64,000 bases of DNA from Pseudorhizobium flavum (GTDB lineage: Bacteria > Pseudomonadota > Alphaproteobacteria > Rhizobiales > Rhizobiaceae), in NCBI RefSeq assembly GCF_902502825.2, contig NZ_LR723670.1:434001-498000 (forward strand), read 5' to 3'. Made by a program: the position numbers and the translations under genes. The notes under the pieces are model-generated. The model saw only the letters and a program-made list of their open reading frames with translations, did not search any database and was not told the DNA's origin. Below, one piece after another: positions 1-8,722 of the stretch. The stretch's first letter is position 1, and every line of letters starts with the position of its first letter.

Positions 1-47
1 TCGTCGATCACGAGGAGGTGGGGAGGGCTGTTCACGTCCGGTTTCAT
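1..47 (-). CDS. Response regulator, N-terminus only (partial)
   Basis: Read on the minus strand from the ATG at 47, the window edge encodes MKPDVNSPPHLLVIDD, the usual opening of a receiver domain (beta-1 strand followed by the acidic pair). The rest lies outside the window. It is divergent from a FixK-like gene and an hFixL-like kinase, and a K-box lies between them. In Rhizobium etli the OmpR-type regulator FxkR links hFixL to fixK through such a box, so FxkR is the natural guess. Only 15 codons are visible, so family assignment rests mainly on context. Confidence 0.55.
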   Translation of the reverse strand, partial: MKPDVNSPPHLLVID

Positions 48-66
48 GCGCCGCCGATTCTGCATT

Positions 67-82
67 GTTACACAGTGTTACA
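67..82 (+). promoter_or_regulatory. K-box-like direct repeat GTTACA-N4-GTTACA upstream of fixK
   Basis: Two exact GTTACA hexamers are spaced by 4 bases (67-72 and 77-82), and a third, imperfect copy GTCACA lies at 97-102. GTTACA-N4-GTTACA is, as I recall it, the K-box bound by FxkR upstream of fixK genes in Rhizobium etli and relatives. The site lies in the short divergent region between a response-regulator start and a FixK-type gene, where such a box would be expected. Confidence 0.7.
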
Positions 83-168
83 CGATAGCGCCGATTGTCA
101 CACCCAGGGCATCAGCGTGTTACTTTAATCGCGTCTATTGGCATCATCAACAAATGGAGGCGATGCCG

Positions 169-915
169 ATGTTCATCGAAAGCGCAGGCAATTCCCTGAG
201 AACAATTCCCGGAAGCTTTGCCGTGCAGCCTACGAGCCTGCAGGCACTTTTCTCCAAGCTTCCTGCCGAAAGCCTTTCGGCAGGCCAGACCCTGATCCTC
301 GAGGGCGACGTCGCCACGTCCGTCTTCCATGTGGTTACGGGTTCGCTGCGGATATTCCGCATTCTTGGCGACGGACGCCGCGTCATCACCGGCTTCCTTC
401 ATGCCGGCGACATTCTCGGCATGTCCTTCAAGAGCCACTATATCTACACGGCCGAGGCGATCACGCCGGTGACCATTCGCCGCCTATCCCGCAAGAGCTT
501 CGAAAACGAGATCGCGGTTTCCCCCGACCTTGGCCCCGCCGTCTTCCACCAGATGTCCGACGAAATGGCGGCAGCGCAGGATCAGATGGTGCTGCTTTCC
601 ACCAAGAATGCCGAAGAGCGGCTTTGCAGCTTCCTGCTGAAGGAGTTGCAGCGCACTCTGAACGCCGGTGCTCTTCAGACGGCAGTCCAGCTGCCGATGA
701 CCCGTCTCGACATTGCCGATTACCTTGGGCTAACTATCGAAACCGTCTCCCGGACATTGACCAAGCTGAGCAGCAAGGGCGTGATTGAAACCGCCGGCCG
801 CCATTCGGTGAAGATACTGAAGCGCGGAAAGCTTGCGCAGATGGCTGGAGACGGCGATGAATACGAAGATGATTGGCGTCCCGCGACCCCACAGCCGGAG
901 CGGATCCGCCACTAG
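169..915 (+). CDS. fixK: Crp/Fnr-family transcriptional regulator, FixK type
   Basis: A 248-residue regulator with an N-terminal cyclic-nucleotide-binding fold (about 20-140) and a C-terminal winged helix (about 165-235). The recognition helix carries ETVSRTL, the E-x-x-S-R pattern that reads TTGAT-N4-ATCAA boxes. The N-terminal cysteine cluster of Fnr is absent, as in FixK, so oxygen sensing must come from elsewhere, plausibly the downstream kinase. The start is set at 169 because GGAGG (156-160) lies 8 bases upstream; ATGs at 154 and 163 fit it worse. Gene 4 of this list begins 21 bases after the stop, so the two are probably cotranscribed. Confidence 0.8.
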   Translation: MFIESAGNSLRTIPGSFAVQPTSLQALFSKLPAESLSAGQTLILEGDVATSVFHVVTGSLRIFRILGDGRRVITGFLHAGDILGMSFKSHYIYTAEAITPVTIRRLSRKSFENEIAVSPDLGPAVFHQMSDEMAAAQDQMVLLSTKNAEERLCSFLLKELQRTLNAGALQTAVQLPMTRLDIADYLGLTIETVSRTLTKLSSKGVIETAGRHSVKILKRGKLAQMAGDGDEYEDDWRPATPQPERIRH

Positions 916-935
916 CTCCAAGGCTTGATTAGGAC

Positions 936-2855
936 ATGGATTTGGCAGTCTCCCCCCAATGGACAAGTCGGGAAGATCTCGACGCCGCACTTCGACTGTT
1001 GAACCATGCCAACCTTATCGTCCACCGCCTGGAGGGAACCATCTTCGGATGGTCCGCCGGATGCGAAGCTCTGTATGGATGGACGAGGCAGGAAGCAGTC
1101 GGAAAGGTCATTCACCAGCTGCTCTCGACGCGCTTTCCAAAGCCGCGCGAAGAGATTTGTGCCGAGGTACTTTCGGCCGGTGTCTGGGAAGGGGAGATCC
1201 TCCACAAGCACAAAGACGGTCATACGGTCGTCAGTGCAACGCGCTGGGTAGCGCTGCGCATTCCCGATGAGCCCGAACCGATCATCATCCAGACGAACAA
1301 CGACGTGACGAACATGAAGGCGACCGAAATTAACCTGGCTGAGAGAGAGGCGCATCTGCGCTCGATCCTTGATACCGTTCCCGACTCCATGATCGTCATC
1401 GAGGAGAACGGCACGATAACCTCGTTCAGCGCCGCGGCCGAACGTCTCTTCGGCTATTCGGCCGGTGAGGTTCGCGGCCGCAACGTCAAAATGCTGATGC
1501 CATCCCCCGACCGCGAGAAGCATGATGGCTATCTCAATCGCTACATCACGACCGGCGAGCGCAGGATCATCGGTTATGGCCGGGTGGTGACGGGGCAGCG
1601 CAAGGACGGAACCCTTTTTCCGATGGAACTGGCGGTCGGAGAAACCCGCGTCAACGGCAAGCGCATCTTTACAGGCTTCGTGCGGGACCTGACGAGCCGG
1701 CACAAGATCGAGGAGGAGTTGCGGCAGGCCCAGAAGATGGAAGCGATCGGGCAACTCACCGGCGGCCTTGCCCACGACTTCAACAACCTGCTGACGGTGA
1801 TCAGCGGTAATCTCGAGATGATCGAAAGCCGGCTGAACGACGAAAAGCTGCTGACGATGCTGCGGGAGGCGCAGGGAGCGGCGGAAGACGGCGCAAAGCT
1901 GACCGGGCAGTTGCTGGCCTTCGGGCGCAAGCAGCCCCTCAATCCGAAGATCGTCGATGTCGGGCAGCTCGTGTCGGGCTTCTCTGATCTGCTTCGCCGC
2001 TCTGTCGGCGAGATGATCGAGTTGCGGACAATCATCAGCGGCGGCAGCAACGAGGCGCTGGTGGATGCGTCCCAGCTGCAGAATGCGATCCTCAACCTCA
2101 CCCTGAACGCCCGCGATGCGATGCCGCGGGGCGGGCGCCTGTCGATCGAGATTTCGCGCGTGAAGCTCGATGTCGACTATGCACAGATGTATCCGCATGT
2201 CCGCACCGGGGATTATGTTCTCGTCAGCGTGACCGACAATGGCGCCGGCATGTCGCAGGAAGTGAAGCAGCGGGCATTCGAGCCCTTCTTCACCACGAAG
2301 AGCGTCGGAGCTGGGACCGGTCTAGGTCTCAGCATGGTTTACGGCTTTGCCAAGCAGTCCGGTGGACACATCCAGCTCTACAGCGAGGAAGGACAGGGAA
2401 CCAGTGTCCGCGTCTTCCTGCCAGCGGTGCAGTATGCGACGGATATGGCCTCGCCGGCCGAGCAGGTGGCGGTCAAGAGGGCGCTGCCCGGCGGTTCGGA
2501 AAAGATACTGGCCGTGGAGGACGACGCGCGGGTGCGGCGCGTGGCAGTGTCGCGCCTGATCGATCTGGGATACGAGGTCATCGAGGCGGAAAACGGCGCC
2601 GCTGCGCTCGAACGCCTGAAGCAGCATTCCGACATAGCCTTGCTCTTCACCGACGTGGTCATGCCGGGGGGAATGACGGGGGACGAACTCGCCGAGATCG
2701 TCCGCCGGGAACGCCCGGAGATCAAGGTCCTGTTCACCTCCGGCTATGCAGAGCCGGAGATCGCGGGGCGGGAACTGGCTGCATCTGGAAGCTGGCTGAA
2801 GAAGCCCTATACTGCCCGGGAACTGGCCGAGCGGCTGCGCGAGCTACTGGACTGA
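936..2855 (+). CDS. fixL: Hybrid oxygen-sensing histidine kinase, hFixL-like (PAS-PAS-HisKA-HATPase-REC)
   Basis: A 639-residue soluble hybrid kinase: PAS 1 about 20-130, PAS 2 about 140-260, HisKA with phospho-acceptor His280 in LAHDFNN, HATPase with DNGAGM and TGLGLS boxes, and a receiver with Asp573 in [12 protein letters not shown] 2 closely resembles the FixL heme domain. It keeps a histidine (His196 in REKHDGY) at the heme-ligand position and an arginine (Arg216 in GYGRVVTG) exactly 20 residues on, the same spacing as His200/Arg220 in Bradyrhizobium FixL. I therefore infer heme-based O2 sensing, with output through the divergent response regulator and FixK. No membrane segments are visible. 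Confidence 0.85.
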   Translation: MDLAVSPQWTSREDLDAALRLLNHANLIVHRLEGTIFGWSAGCEALYGWTRQEAVGKVIHQLLSTRFPKPREEICAEVLSAGVWEGEILHKHKDGHTVVSATRWVALRIPDEPEPIIIQTNNDVTNMKATEINLAEREAHLRSILDTVPDSMIVIEENGTITSFSAAAERLFGYSAGEVRGRNVKMLMPSPDREKHDGYLNRYITTGERRIIGYGRVVTGQRKDGTLFPMELAVGETRVNGKRIFTGFVRDLTSRHKIEEELRQAQKMEAIGQLTGGLAHDFNNLLTVISGNLEMIESRLNDEKLLTMLREAQGAAEDGAKLTGQLLAFGRKQPLNPKIVDVGQLVSGFSDLLRRSVGEMIELRTIISGGSNEALVDASQLQNAILNLTLNARDAMPRGGRLSIEISRVKLDVDYAQMYPHVRTGDYVLVSVTDNGAGMSQEVKQRAFEPFFTTKSVGAGTGLGLSMVYGFAKQSGGHIQLYSEEGQGTSVRVFLPAVQYATDMASPAEQVAVKRALPGGSEKILAVEDDARVRRVAVSRLIDLGYEVIEAENGAAALERLKQHSDIALLFTDVVMPGGMTGDELAEIVRRERPEIKVLFTSGYAEPEIAGRELAASGSWLKKPYTARELAERLRELLD

Positions 2856-2881
2856 GGCCCCTCAGCTCAGCGCACGCGGCT

Positions 2882-3957
2882 TCAAGTTCTCATGAGCGGT
2901 CCGAGATAGGGGCTGTTGATCAGCGCGCTTGTGTCGAGGTGGTGGTGTGCGATCAGGCCCGTGCTTTGAACGCGATCATTTAGAAGCAGCGACATGAGGG
3001 TGGCTGCGTAGCCCACGGCGACCGATGTCAGGGCGTTGAAGGCACCGAAGGTGGAACTCGCCGAAAATCGGTGATGGACCGTCTTTTCGATCGGTTGTCG
3101 ACCGCGAAGACCTCGCGCGGTCATTACCAGAAGAAGCGTATCGTCTTCGATGACCGGTAGACCATTGGCCAGCAAGGATCGGAGCATATCACGCCGGTGC
3201 CGGAGCCCGAGGTCATCGAGCAGGAACCGCATATAATCGAGATGACCGGGATAGCGTATCGTCTTGAACGTCACGTTTCGGGGCAGCTCTTCCCCGAAAA
3301 TGGAAAGGTCGCCAAGGCCTCCGGCCGTTGTGAAACCTTCGTAGTCACGCCGTCGATCGTGAGTCGCTCCAGCCCCTCAAGCGACTCGATCCACGTAACC
3401 TGCCCGTCCCGTATTGCCGCACTTGGCTTGGTATACTCGCTGATCAGGCCGTCCAGGTTCCAGATCTGGCCATAGCCCAGGCGATTGGTCGGTACGATCG
3501 GATTGGCGCCGACTCGTATCGTCAGGTCGGTGATCGGTGAGAAGGCAGACAGCAAGCTGCAGGCGATGTTTCCCACTAGGCCTGGCGAGACGCCGCAGCC
3601 GCTGAAGACGGCTCGTCGCTCCGCCAGCTGCGCCAGTGCTGCCCTGACTGCGTCCGTGGGACATGTGAAGTCGAGGTAGTGCACGTTGGCAGCAAGTGCT
3701 GCCAGGGCCACATCCTTGACCGCCGCTTCGGGAACGGCTGCGACTGCAATATCCTGAGCGCTCAGCGTCGCGCGCGCGCCGTCTGCTCCACTGACGAGCT
3801 GAAGCTTCACGTCAAGGTTTCGCTTGCGGATGCGATCGAGCGCATCTTCCGACGGGTCGACGACTTTTACCGCGAAGCCATCGCTCCTGCTGAGTGTTGA
3901 CGCGAGCGCTGTGCCGATCTCCCCTGCGCCGAAGATGCAAACGTTCAGCTTCGCCAT
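2882..3957 (-). pseudogene. Saccharopine-dehydrogenase-like oxidoreductase, frameshifted
   Basis: The first 200 codons (from ATG 3957) encode a Rossmann N-terminus (VCIFGAGEIGTAL) of the saccharopine/homospermidine dehydrogenase-like family. Reading then leaves frame near 3343-3346 and stops at 3271. In another frame the protein continues with YEGFTTAGGLGDLSIFGEEL and on to the stop at 2882, so one inserted base after GTGAC would restore a roughly 358-residue protein. It is the last gene of the operon, 6 bases after the ABC ATPase. A true frameshift or a base-call error are both possible. The function of this family member is unknown; NAD(P)-dependent formation or cleavage of an opine-like C-N bond would fit. 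Confidence 0.75.
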
Positions 3958-3963
3958 GCCGCT

Positions 3964-4755
3964 TTACCCTTTGAAGCGGGCAACGAAGCCCTGCAGCCTG
4001 GGGTTCTGCGGATTGAGGATGACCTCCTCGGCACTTCCCGTCTCGGCGATGACACCTTGGTCCAGGAACAGCACGCGGCTCGCCACGGCGGCGGCGAAAG
4101 CCATCTCGTGCGTCACGATCGCCATCGTCATTCCTTCCTCTGCCAGCTTCCGGATAACCGCAAGCACTTCGCCGACCAGTTCCGGATCGAGTGCGCTCGT
4201 CACTTCGTCGAGGAGCAGGACTTCCGGCTGCATCGCGAGCGCTCGCGCAATGGCGACGCGCTGCTTCTGACCACCCGAGAGGTGATTTGGATAGGCGGCG
4301 TGTTTTTCCGCGAGCCCCACCTGCGCAAGCAGGTCCATTGCCACTTCCTCCGCCTCTCGCTTCGGGCGGTTGCACACGACGATAGGTCCCTCGGTGACGT
4401 TCTGCAGCACCGTCTTGTGGGGGAAGAGGTTGAAGTGCTGGAACACCATGCCGACATGGCGCCGCAGCGTGCCGATCCCGATCTCCTCGCCCTTGTCGCG
4501 GAACTGCTTGCCCACGGGCTTCTGGCGAAAGCGGATGGTTCCGCCGGTTGGGACCTCCATCATGTTGAGGCAGCGAATGAACGTCGACTTGCCGGATCCG
4601 GAGGGTCCAATCAGGGCGACGACTTCGCCGCGATCCAGGCTGAGGTCCAGCCCCTTGAGCACTTCGAGCGTCCCGTAGCTCTTGCGCAGTCCCACGGCCT
4701 CGATCACAGCCGAATCTGCCTTCGTATTCTTGCTCATCTGTTCCATCCGCTCCAT
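3964..4755 (-). CDS. Polar amino-acid ABC transporter ATP-binding protein
   Basis: A 263-residue ATPase of the GlnQ/HisP type. Visible motifs are Walker A GPSGSGKST, a Q-loop in GMVFQHFNLFPH, signature LSGGQKQR, Walker B VLLLDE with the following TSALDPE, and the switch histidine in VTHEMAFA. It should energise uptake through the permease encoded immediately upstream, whose stop codon shares a base with this ATG (TGATG). Alternative starts at 4746 and 4737 (MSKNTK) are close. The matching periplasmic binding protein is probably the one at 12716-13543. The substrate is likely the amino acid or opine degraded by this cluster. Confidence 0.9.
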   Translation of the reverse strand: MERMEQMSKNTKADSAVIEAVGLRKSYGTLEVLKGLDLSLDRGEVVALIGPSGSGKSTFIRCLNMMEVPTGGTIRFRQKPVGKQFRDKGEEIGIGTLRRHVGMVFQHFNLFPHKTVLQNVTEGPIVVCNRPKREAEEVAMDLLAQVGLAEKHAAYPNHLSGGQKQRVAIARALAMQPEVLLLDEVTSALDPELVGEVLAVIRKLAEEGMTMAIVTHEMAFAAAVASRVLFLDQGVIAETGSAEEVILNPQNPRLQGFVARFKG

Positions 4756-5420
4756 CAGTCGCTGACTCTCAGACGACGCTCGACCCAGTCTGCGGCCTGC
4801 GTGAGCGGCAGCAGCATCGCGATGTAGAGTCCGGCCATCAGCGTGTAGGATTCCAGCGGCCGGTAGGTCTGACCGTTCACGACCGCGGCCATATAGGCGA
4901 GGTCGGCAACCGAGATGACCGAGACCAGAGACGTGTTCTTGAACTGGATGACCGGCTGGTTGATGAAGGACGGCAGGGCCCGCTTCATCGCCTGCGGAAG
5001 GATGATCCGGTTCATCGACTGCCACGAGCTCATGCCGATCGCTGCCGCGGCTTCCCGCTGCCCCCGGTCGATCGACACGATCGCGCCGCGGAAGATTTCG
5101 GCATAGAAGGCGCCGACATAGAGCGACAGCGTCAGCATTGCTGCGACCCGGTTGTCGATCGACCCGCCGATGAGCAGCGGGAAGGCATAGTAGAACCACA
5201 GGAGCTGGACGAGCAGCGGCGTGCAGCGAAAGATCTCCTGGTAGACGCGGGCGATGCCGCCAAGCAACCTGGAGCCGGAAAGCCGCGCCGCGCAGGTTGC
5301 GAAACCTATGACGATGCCGAAGAGGATCGATCCGAAGGTGTAGACGACTGTGATCCACAGTCCCCAGAGGAACAGGTCCCAGTACTGCCAGACGGAGTGG
5401 AAATCCCAGGTGTAGTTCAT
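4755..5420 (-). CDS. Polar amino-acid ABC transporter permease (HisM/GlnP type)
   Basis: A 221-residue inner-membrane protein with about five hydrophobic segments and the EAA-loop signature (GQREAAAAIGMSSWQSMNRI, about 130-150) that docks the ATPase. Only one permease gene is visible, so it may act as a homodimer. ATG 5420 has a GGAG-type ribosome site a few bases upstream. The 186 bases between this start and the stop of the DapA-like gene (5607) hold no evident gene; transcription probably reads through from the upstream catabolic genes. Confidence 0.88.
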   Translation of the reverse strand: MNYTWDFHSVWQYWDLFLWGLWITVVYTFGSILFGIVIGFATCAARLSGSRLLGGIARVYQEIFRCTPLLVQLLWFYYAFPLLIGGSIDNRVAAMLTLSLYVGAFYAEIFRGAIVSIDRGQREAAAAIGMSSWQSMNRIILPQAMKRALPSFINQPVIQFKNTSLVSVISVADLAYMAAVVNGQTYRPLESYTLMAGLYIAMLLPLTQAADWVERRLRVSD

Positions 5421-5606
5421 CGGCAGCTCCTGACGGTCTTGATCCGGGCAGGAAGGTGATGCCTCCCCCTCAGACAGCCGTTCGGCTCAGTCCCGTTCCT
5501 CATTCACGTTCCCCTTGTCTTTGACGGCACGTCCGCTGACGCGGACGGCCATGGTCGATACTCCTATGCTCGGCAGCACCGGGCAATGCAAAGCTGCAGG
5601 CGCGGC

Positions 5607-6530
5607 TTAGCGCATTTCTTGGAAGGCGGCCGAGGCGGATGTGAACCGACCAAGGACCGCGGAAAGACGCTCGCGATTGTCCGCCGACACCGGCACCATG
5701 GGCAGCCGCATCTCGGGCCCCGCCAGGTTTGCGAGCGCCAGTGCCGCCTTGACCGGTCCCGGATTGGACTCGATGAACATGCTGTCCGTCAGCTCGGAAA
5801 TCAGCTCGTGCAGCTTGAGGGCCCGTGCCGTGTCCCCGCGCTTCCAGGCCTCGACCAGCTGCACCATTTCGCGCGGAGCGACGTTTGCGACGACGCTCGT
5901 CACACCAATCGCCCCAAGCGACAGGAAGGGAAGCGTCAGGCCATCATCGCCGGAGTGAATGATGAACTGGTCGCCGCAGGCAGCGCGCAGCTGCGTGACC
6001 CTGCTCGCCGATCCGCCGGCTTCCTTGATGCCGATGATGTTGGCATGCTTCTCCATCAGAACCGCGCAGGTCTCGGGTGCGATCTCGACCCCGCAGCGAC
6101 CCGGCACCGAATAGAGCATGACCGGCAGTGAGGTCGACGCCGCGGCCATGCTGTAATGGGCAATCAGGCCCGCCTGGGTCGGCTTGTTGTAATAGGGCGT
6201 GACGATCAGGACTGCATCCGCACCCGCCGCTTCTGCCCGCTTGACCTTCTCGACCGTCTTCTTCGTGTCGTTGGCGCCGGCACCTGCCATGACCAATGCA
6301 CGGCCGCCGGCAAGCCGGACGGTGCGGGCAATCAGCGCATCGGCCTCGTCGTCGGCAAGGGTCGCCGCCTCGCCGGTCGTGCCGACCGGCACAAGTCCGG
6401 CGACGCCGGCTTCGAGCTGGCGTTCGACGAGTGCGTCGTAGGCGACGGTGTCGACTTCTCCATCCTTGAAGGGGGTGATCAGGGCGGTGAAGACGCCCCC
6501 GAAGCGGCTGACCAGTTCATCCATGTCCAT
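5607..6530 (-). CDS. Dihydrodipicolinate-synthase-family aldolase (DapA-like)
   Basis: A 307-residue TIM-barrel class I aldolase. It keeps the DapA active-site set: GTTGE (Thr pair), the tyrosine in VTPYYNKP, the tyrosine and arginine in LYSVPGR, and the Schiff-base lysine in GIKEAGG. It could therefore be a real 4-hydroxy-tetrahydrodipicolinate synthase, but it lies in a catabolic operon with oxidases and a transporter. Related DapA-family enzymes act there as pyruvate-forming lyases or as the deaminase of hydroxyproline breakdown. GAGAGG lies 9 bases before ATG 6530. The DapB-like gene ends 13 bases upstream. Confidence 0.85.
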   Translation of the reverse strand: MDMDELVSRFGGVFTALITPFKDGEVDTVAYDALVERQLEAGVAGLVPVGTTGEAATLADDEADALIARTVRLAGGRALVMAGAGANDTKKTVEKVKRAEAAGADAVLIVTPYYNKPTQAGLIAHYSMAAASTSLPVMLYSVPGRCGVEIAPETCAVLMEKHANIIGIKEAGGSASRVTQLRAACGDQFIIHSGDDGLTLPFLSLGAIGVTSVVANVAPREMVQLVEAWKRGDTARALKLHELISELTDSMFIESNPGPVKAALALANLAGPEMRLPMVPVSADNRERLSAVLGRFTSASAAFQEMR

Positions 6531-6543
6531 GTTCCTGTTCCTC

Positions 6544-7293
6544 TCAATCGTTTCCGTTCAGACTGTCCGCAAGCTGATATCGGCCGGCCGCCCTCGGCTT
6601 GGAAGCCAGCCACTGTGCGGCTGCAAGCGCCCCTTCCGCGTATGCCGCGAGCGTATGGACGCGGTAGGTGAAGACCGCTTCGGCCGATCCCATCTCGAAG
6701 CGCACTTCATTGATGCCGACGGTATCGCCTTCGCGGTTGACCGTGATCGAGGGCTCCGGCGCGGCGAAGCCCATGGCAGCGCTGCGGGCCTGAAACAGCT
6801 GCGAGGCCAGCAGTCGGGAGGTTCCCGACGCTTCAGCCTTCTTGCGTGCATGATATGTTTCGCTCACCGCGGCTTCCGCTTCGGGCATGCGCTGGGAGAA
6901 GCCGACGACCGCCAGCCGGAAGGCCTCGAACCCGTGGGCGAAATTGGCGCTGATCAGCATTGCCCGGTGCCGGCTGAAATCTGTCAGGCGCTCCTCCTCC
7001 TCGCCGGTAAACCCGGTGGTTCCGATCACCATCGGGATCGTCTTCGTCCCGAGTGTTTCCTGGAATGCGAGGCTTGCGGCCGGTGTCGAGAAGTCGATCA
7101 TCACGTCGCAATGGCTCTTCATTGCCGCGTCCGCCGGACGATACTCGAGGCTGCCGCCGGCGACGGGGCTCCCGATGAGCCGGGACTGCGGCGAAACCAG
7201 CGCCGCGGCAAGCTCCAGCCCCGGATTGGTGAGAATTTGTTCGACGAGACGGGCTCCGACCCGCCCCGATGCTCCAAGGATACCGACGCGCAT
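6544..7293 (-). CDS. Dihydrodipicolinate-reductase-family protein (DapB-like, divergent catalytic site)
   Basis: A 249-residue protein with the DapB fold: N-terminal GASGRVG nucleotide loop, DFSTP, IGTTGF and the C-terminal catalytic loop. In that loop, canonical DapB has E-x-H-H-x-x-K, whereas this protein has ETYHARKKA. The lysine and second histidine are kept, but the proposed proton-donor histidine (His159 in E. coli numbering) is a tyrosine. This suggests a changed substrate, such as another cyclic imine. The start at 7293 is set by AAGGAGGG just upstream; an upstream in-frame ATG at 7428 lies inside the aldehyde dehydrogenase gene and is unlikely. Confidence 0.82.
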   Translation of the reverse strand: MRVGILGASGRVGARLVEQILTNPGLELAAALVSPQSRLIGSPVAGGSLEYRPADAAMKSHCDVMIDFSTPAASLAFQETLGTKTIPMVIGTTGFTGEEEERLTDFSRHRAMLISANFAHGFEAFRLAVVGFSQRMPEAEAAVSETYHARKKAEASGTSRLLASQLFQARSAAMGFAAPEPSITVNREGDTVGINEVRFEMGSAEAVFTYRVHTLAAYAEGALAAAQWLASKPRAAGRYQLADSLNGND

Positions 7294-7303
7294 TCCACCC
7301 TCC

Positions 7304-8722
7304 TTAGTCGATGACCACCTTGGGCTCCGACATCTCCCGCAGGGCGATCCGCACACCTTCGCGGCCGAGGCCCGAGCGCTTGATTCCGCCGAACGGCACA
7401 TGCTCGGCCCGGAAGTCGGGGCCTTCATTGATCATCACGCCGCCGACCTGCAGGTCTCGGGAGAAGGTCTTGATCAGCGCGTGGTCGTTGGTGAAGACGC
7501 CCGCCTGCAGTCCGTAGGAGCCGGCATTGACCTCGGTGATTGCCTCGCGCGCATCCCAGAAGGAGCGGATCGCGATGATCGGGCCGAAGGTCTCATCGGC
7601 AATGACGGGTGCATCCACGGAGACTTCGGAGATAACGGTCGGTGCGTAGACGGTTCCGTCATGGGTGCCGCCGGTCAGCAGCTTTCCGTTACCGTTGGCG
7701 ATCGTGGCTTCGACACGGTCGGCCACCGTTCTCGCCGCGGCCATGTCGATGACCGTTCCCATGTCGGTGTCGTCCCTTGAGGGGTCGCCGAACTCGACCG
7801 CATCGACGGCAGCGAGCAGCTTCTCGGTGAAGGTCTTCTCTATGTCCTTGTGCAGGTAGAGCTTCTTCACGGCGGCACAGCTCTGGCCGGCAATCTCGAA
7901 ACGGTGTCCGATCGTGGTTGCGACGGCCTTGTCCAGATCGGCGTCGGGCAGCACGAAAAGCGGGTCGTTGCCGCCGAGCTCCATGAGGCAGCGCACGAGG
8001 CCCGACGCATTCTTGAGCGCAAGGCCTGCGGACGGGCCGCCGGTGAACGACAGGAGGTCGATCGGAGCGCGGACAAGCGCCAGTGCCTCATCGGCTCCGC
8101 CGTGCACGACCTGGAACAGGTCCTTCGGCCAGCCCGCCTTCAGCGCCAGTTCGCGCAAGCGCGCGGCGGCGAGGGGCGCCTTGGGCGAGGGCTTCGCGAC
8201 CAGGGCATTGCCGGCAGCAATCGCGGGACCGAGCTTGTGGCAGAGCAGGTTGAGCGGGTAGTTGAACGGCGTGATGGCGCCTACGACACCAACAGGTTCG
8301 TAGGTGATCGTGGCCAGCCTGTCAGCCCCGCCTTCAACGATGGCGCAGTGCAGTGCCTCGCCGTCGAGAAAGGTTGCGGCATCTCCCGAGAGCCTCAACG
8401 TGTTCTGCGCGCGGCGCACCTCGTTTCGCGCCTCGCGGATGGTCTTGCCCATCTCGGACGAAATGATCCGGGCGAGGTTTTCGGCATCGGCGGCAATTTC
8501 CGTTGCAAGCGCATTCAGCATGGCGCGGCGAACGGCCGGCGTTGACCGCCTGAAATCCCATTGCGCCACCTTGGCGCGTGCGACGACCGCCGCGATCTCG
8601 CCTGCGCTGCTGGTCGGCACCTCTCCCACCGGGGAGCCGTCGAAAGGATTGCGGACCAGGATCGCATTCGTTGTCTCGATCGTCAGGCGCTGTGCTTGCG
8701 TCATGTGCGGATACCTCGTCAT
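7304..8722 (-). CDS. NAD(P)-dependent aldehyde dehydrogenase
   Basis: A 472-residue aldehyde dehydrogenase. Typical elements are NPFDGSPVG at the N-terminus, the general base glutamate in MELGGNDP, the catalytic cysteine (about Cys282) in AGQSCAAV, and ETFGPI near the C-terminus. It probably oxidises a semialdehyde arising downstream of the dehydrogenase and aldolase. ATG 8722 overlaps the stop of the FAD subunit gene (ATGA); ATG 8704 (MTQAQ) has a better-spaced AGG and is an alternative. The DapB-like gene starts 10 bases after the stop. Confidence 0.9.
   Translation of the reverse strand: MTRYPHMTQAQRLTIETTNAILVRNPFDGSPVGEVPTSSAGEIAAVVARAKVAQWDFRRSTPAVRRAMLNALATEIAADAENLARIISSEMGKTIREARNEVRRAQNTLRLSGDAATFLDGEALHCAIVEGGADRLATITYEPVGVVGAITPFNYPLNLLCHKLGPAIAAGNALVAKPSPKAPLAAARLRELALKAGWPKDLFQVVHGGADEALALVRAPIDLLSFTGGPSAGLALKNASGLVRCLMELGGNDPLFVLPDADLDKAVATTIGHRFEIAGQSCAAVKKLYLHKDIEKTFTEKLLAAVDAVEFGDPSRDDTDMGTVIDMAAARTVADRVEATIANGNGKLLTGGTHDGTVYAPTVISEVSVDAPVIADETFGPIIAIRSFWDAREAITEVNAGSYGLQAGVFTNDHALIKTFSRDLQVGGVMINEGPDFRAEHVPFGGIKRSGLGREGVRIALREMSEPKVVID

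Noticed and set aside
131..165. FixK/Fnr box TTGGC-ATC-ATCAA before the fixK gene
   Set aside because: Spacer is 3 bases instead of 4 and one arm is off consensus.
912..2198. Long minus-strand reading frame opposite the hFixL gene
   Set aside because: It mirrors the codon pattern of the real gene; no family motif, and the plus-strand kinase is unambiguous.
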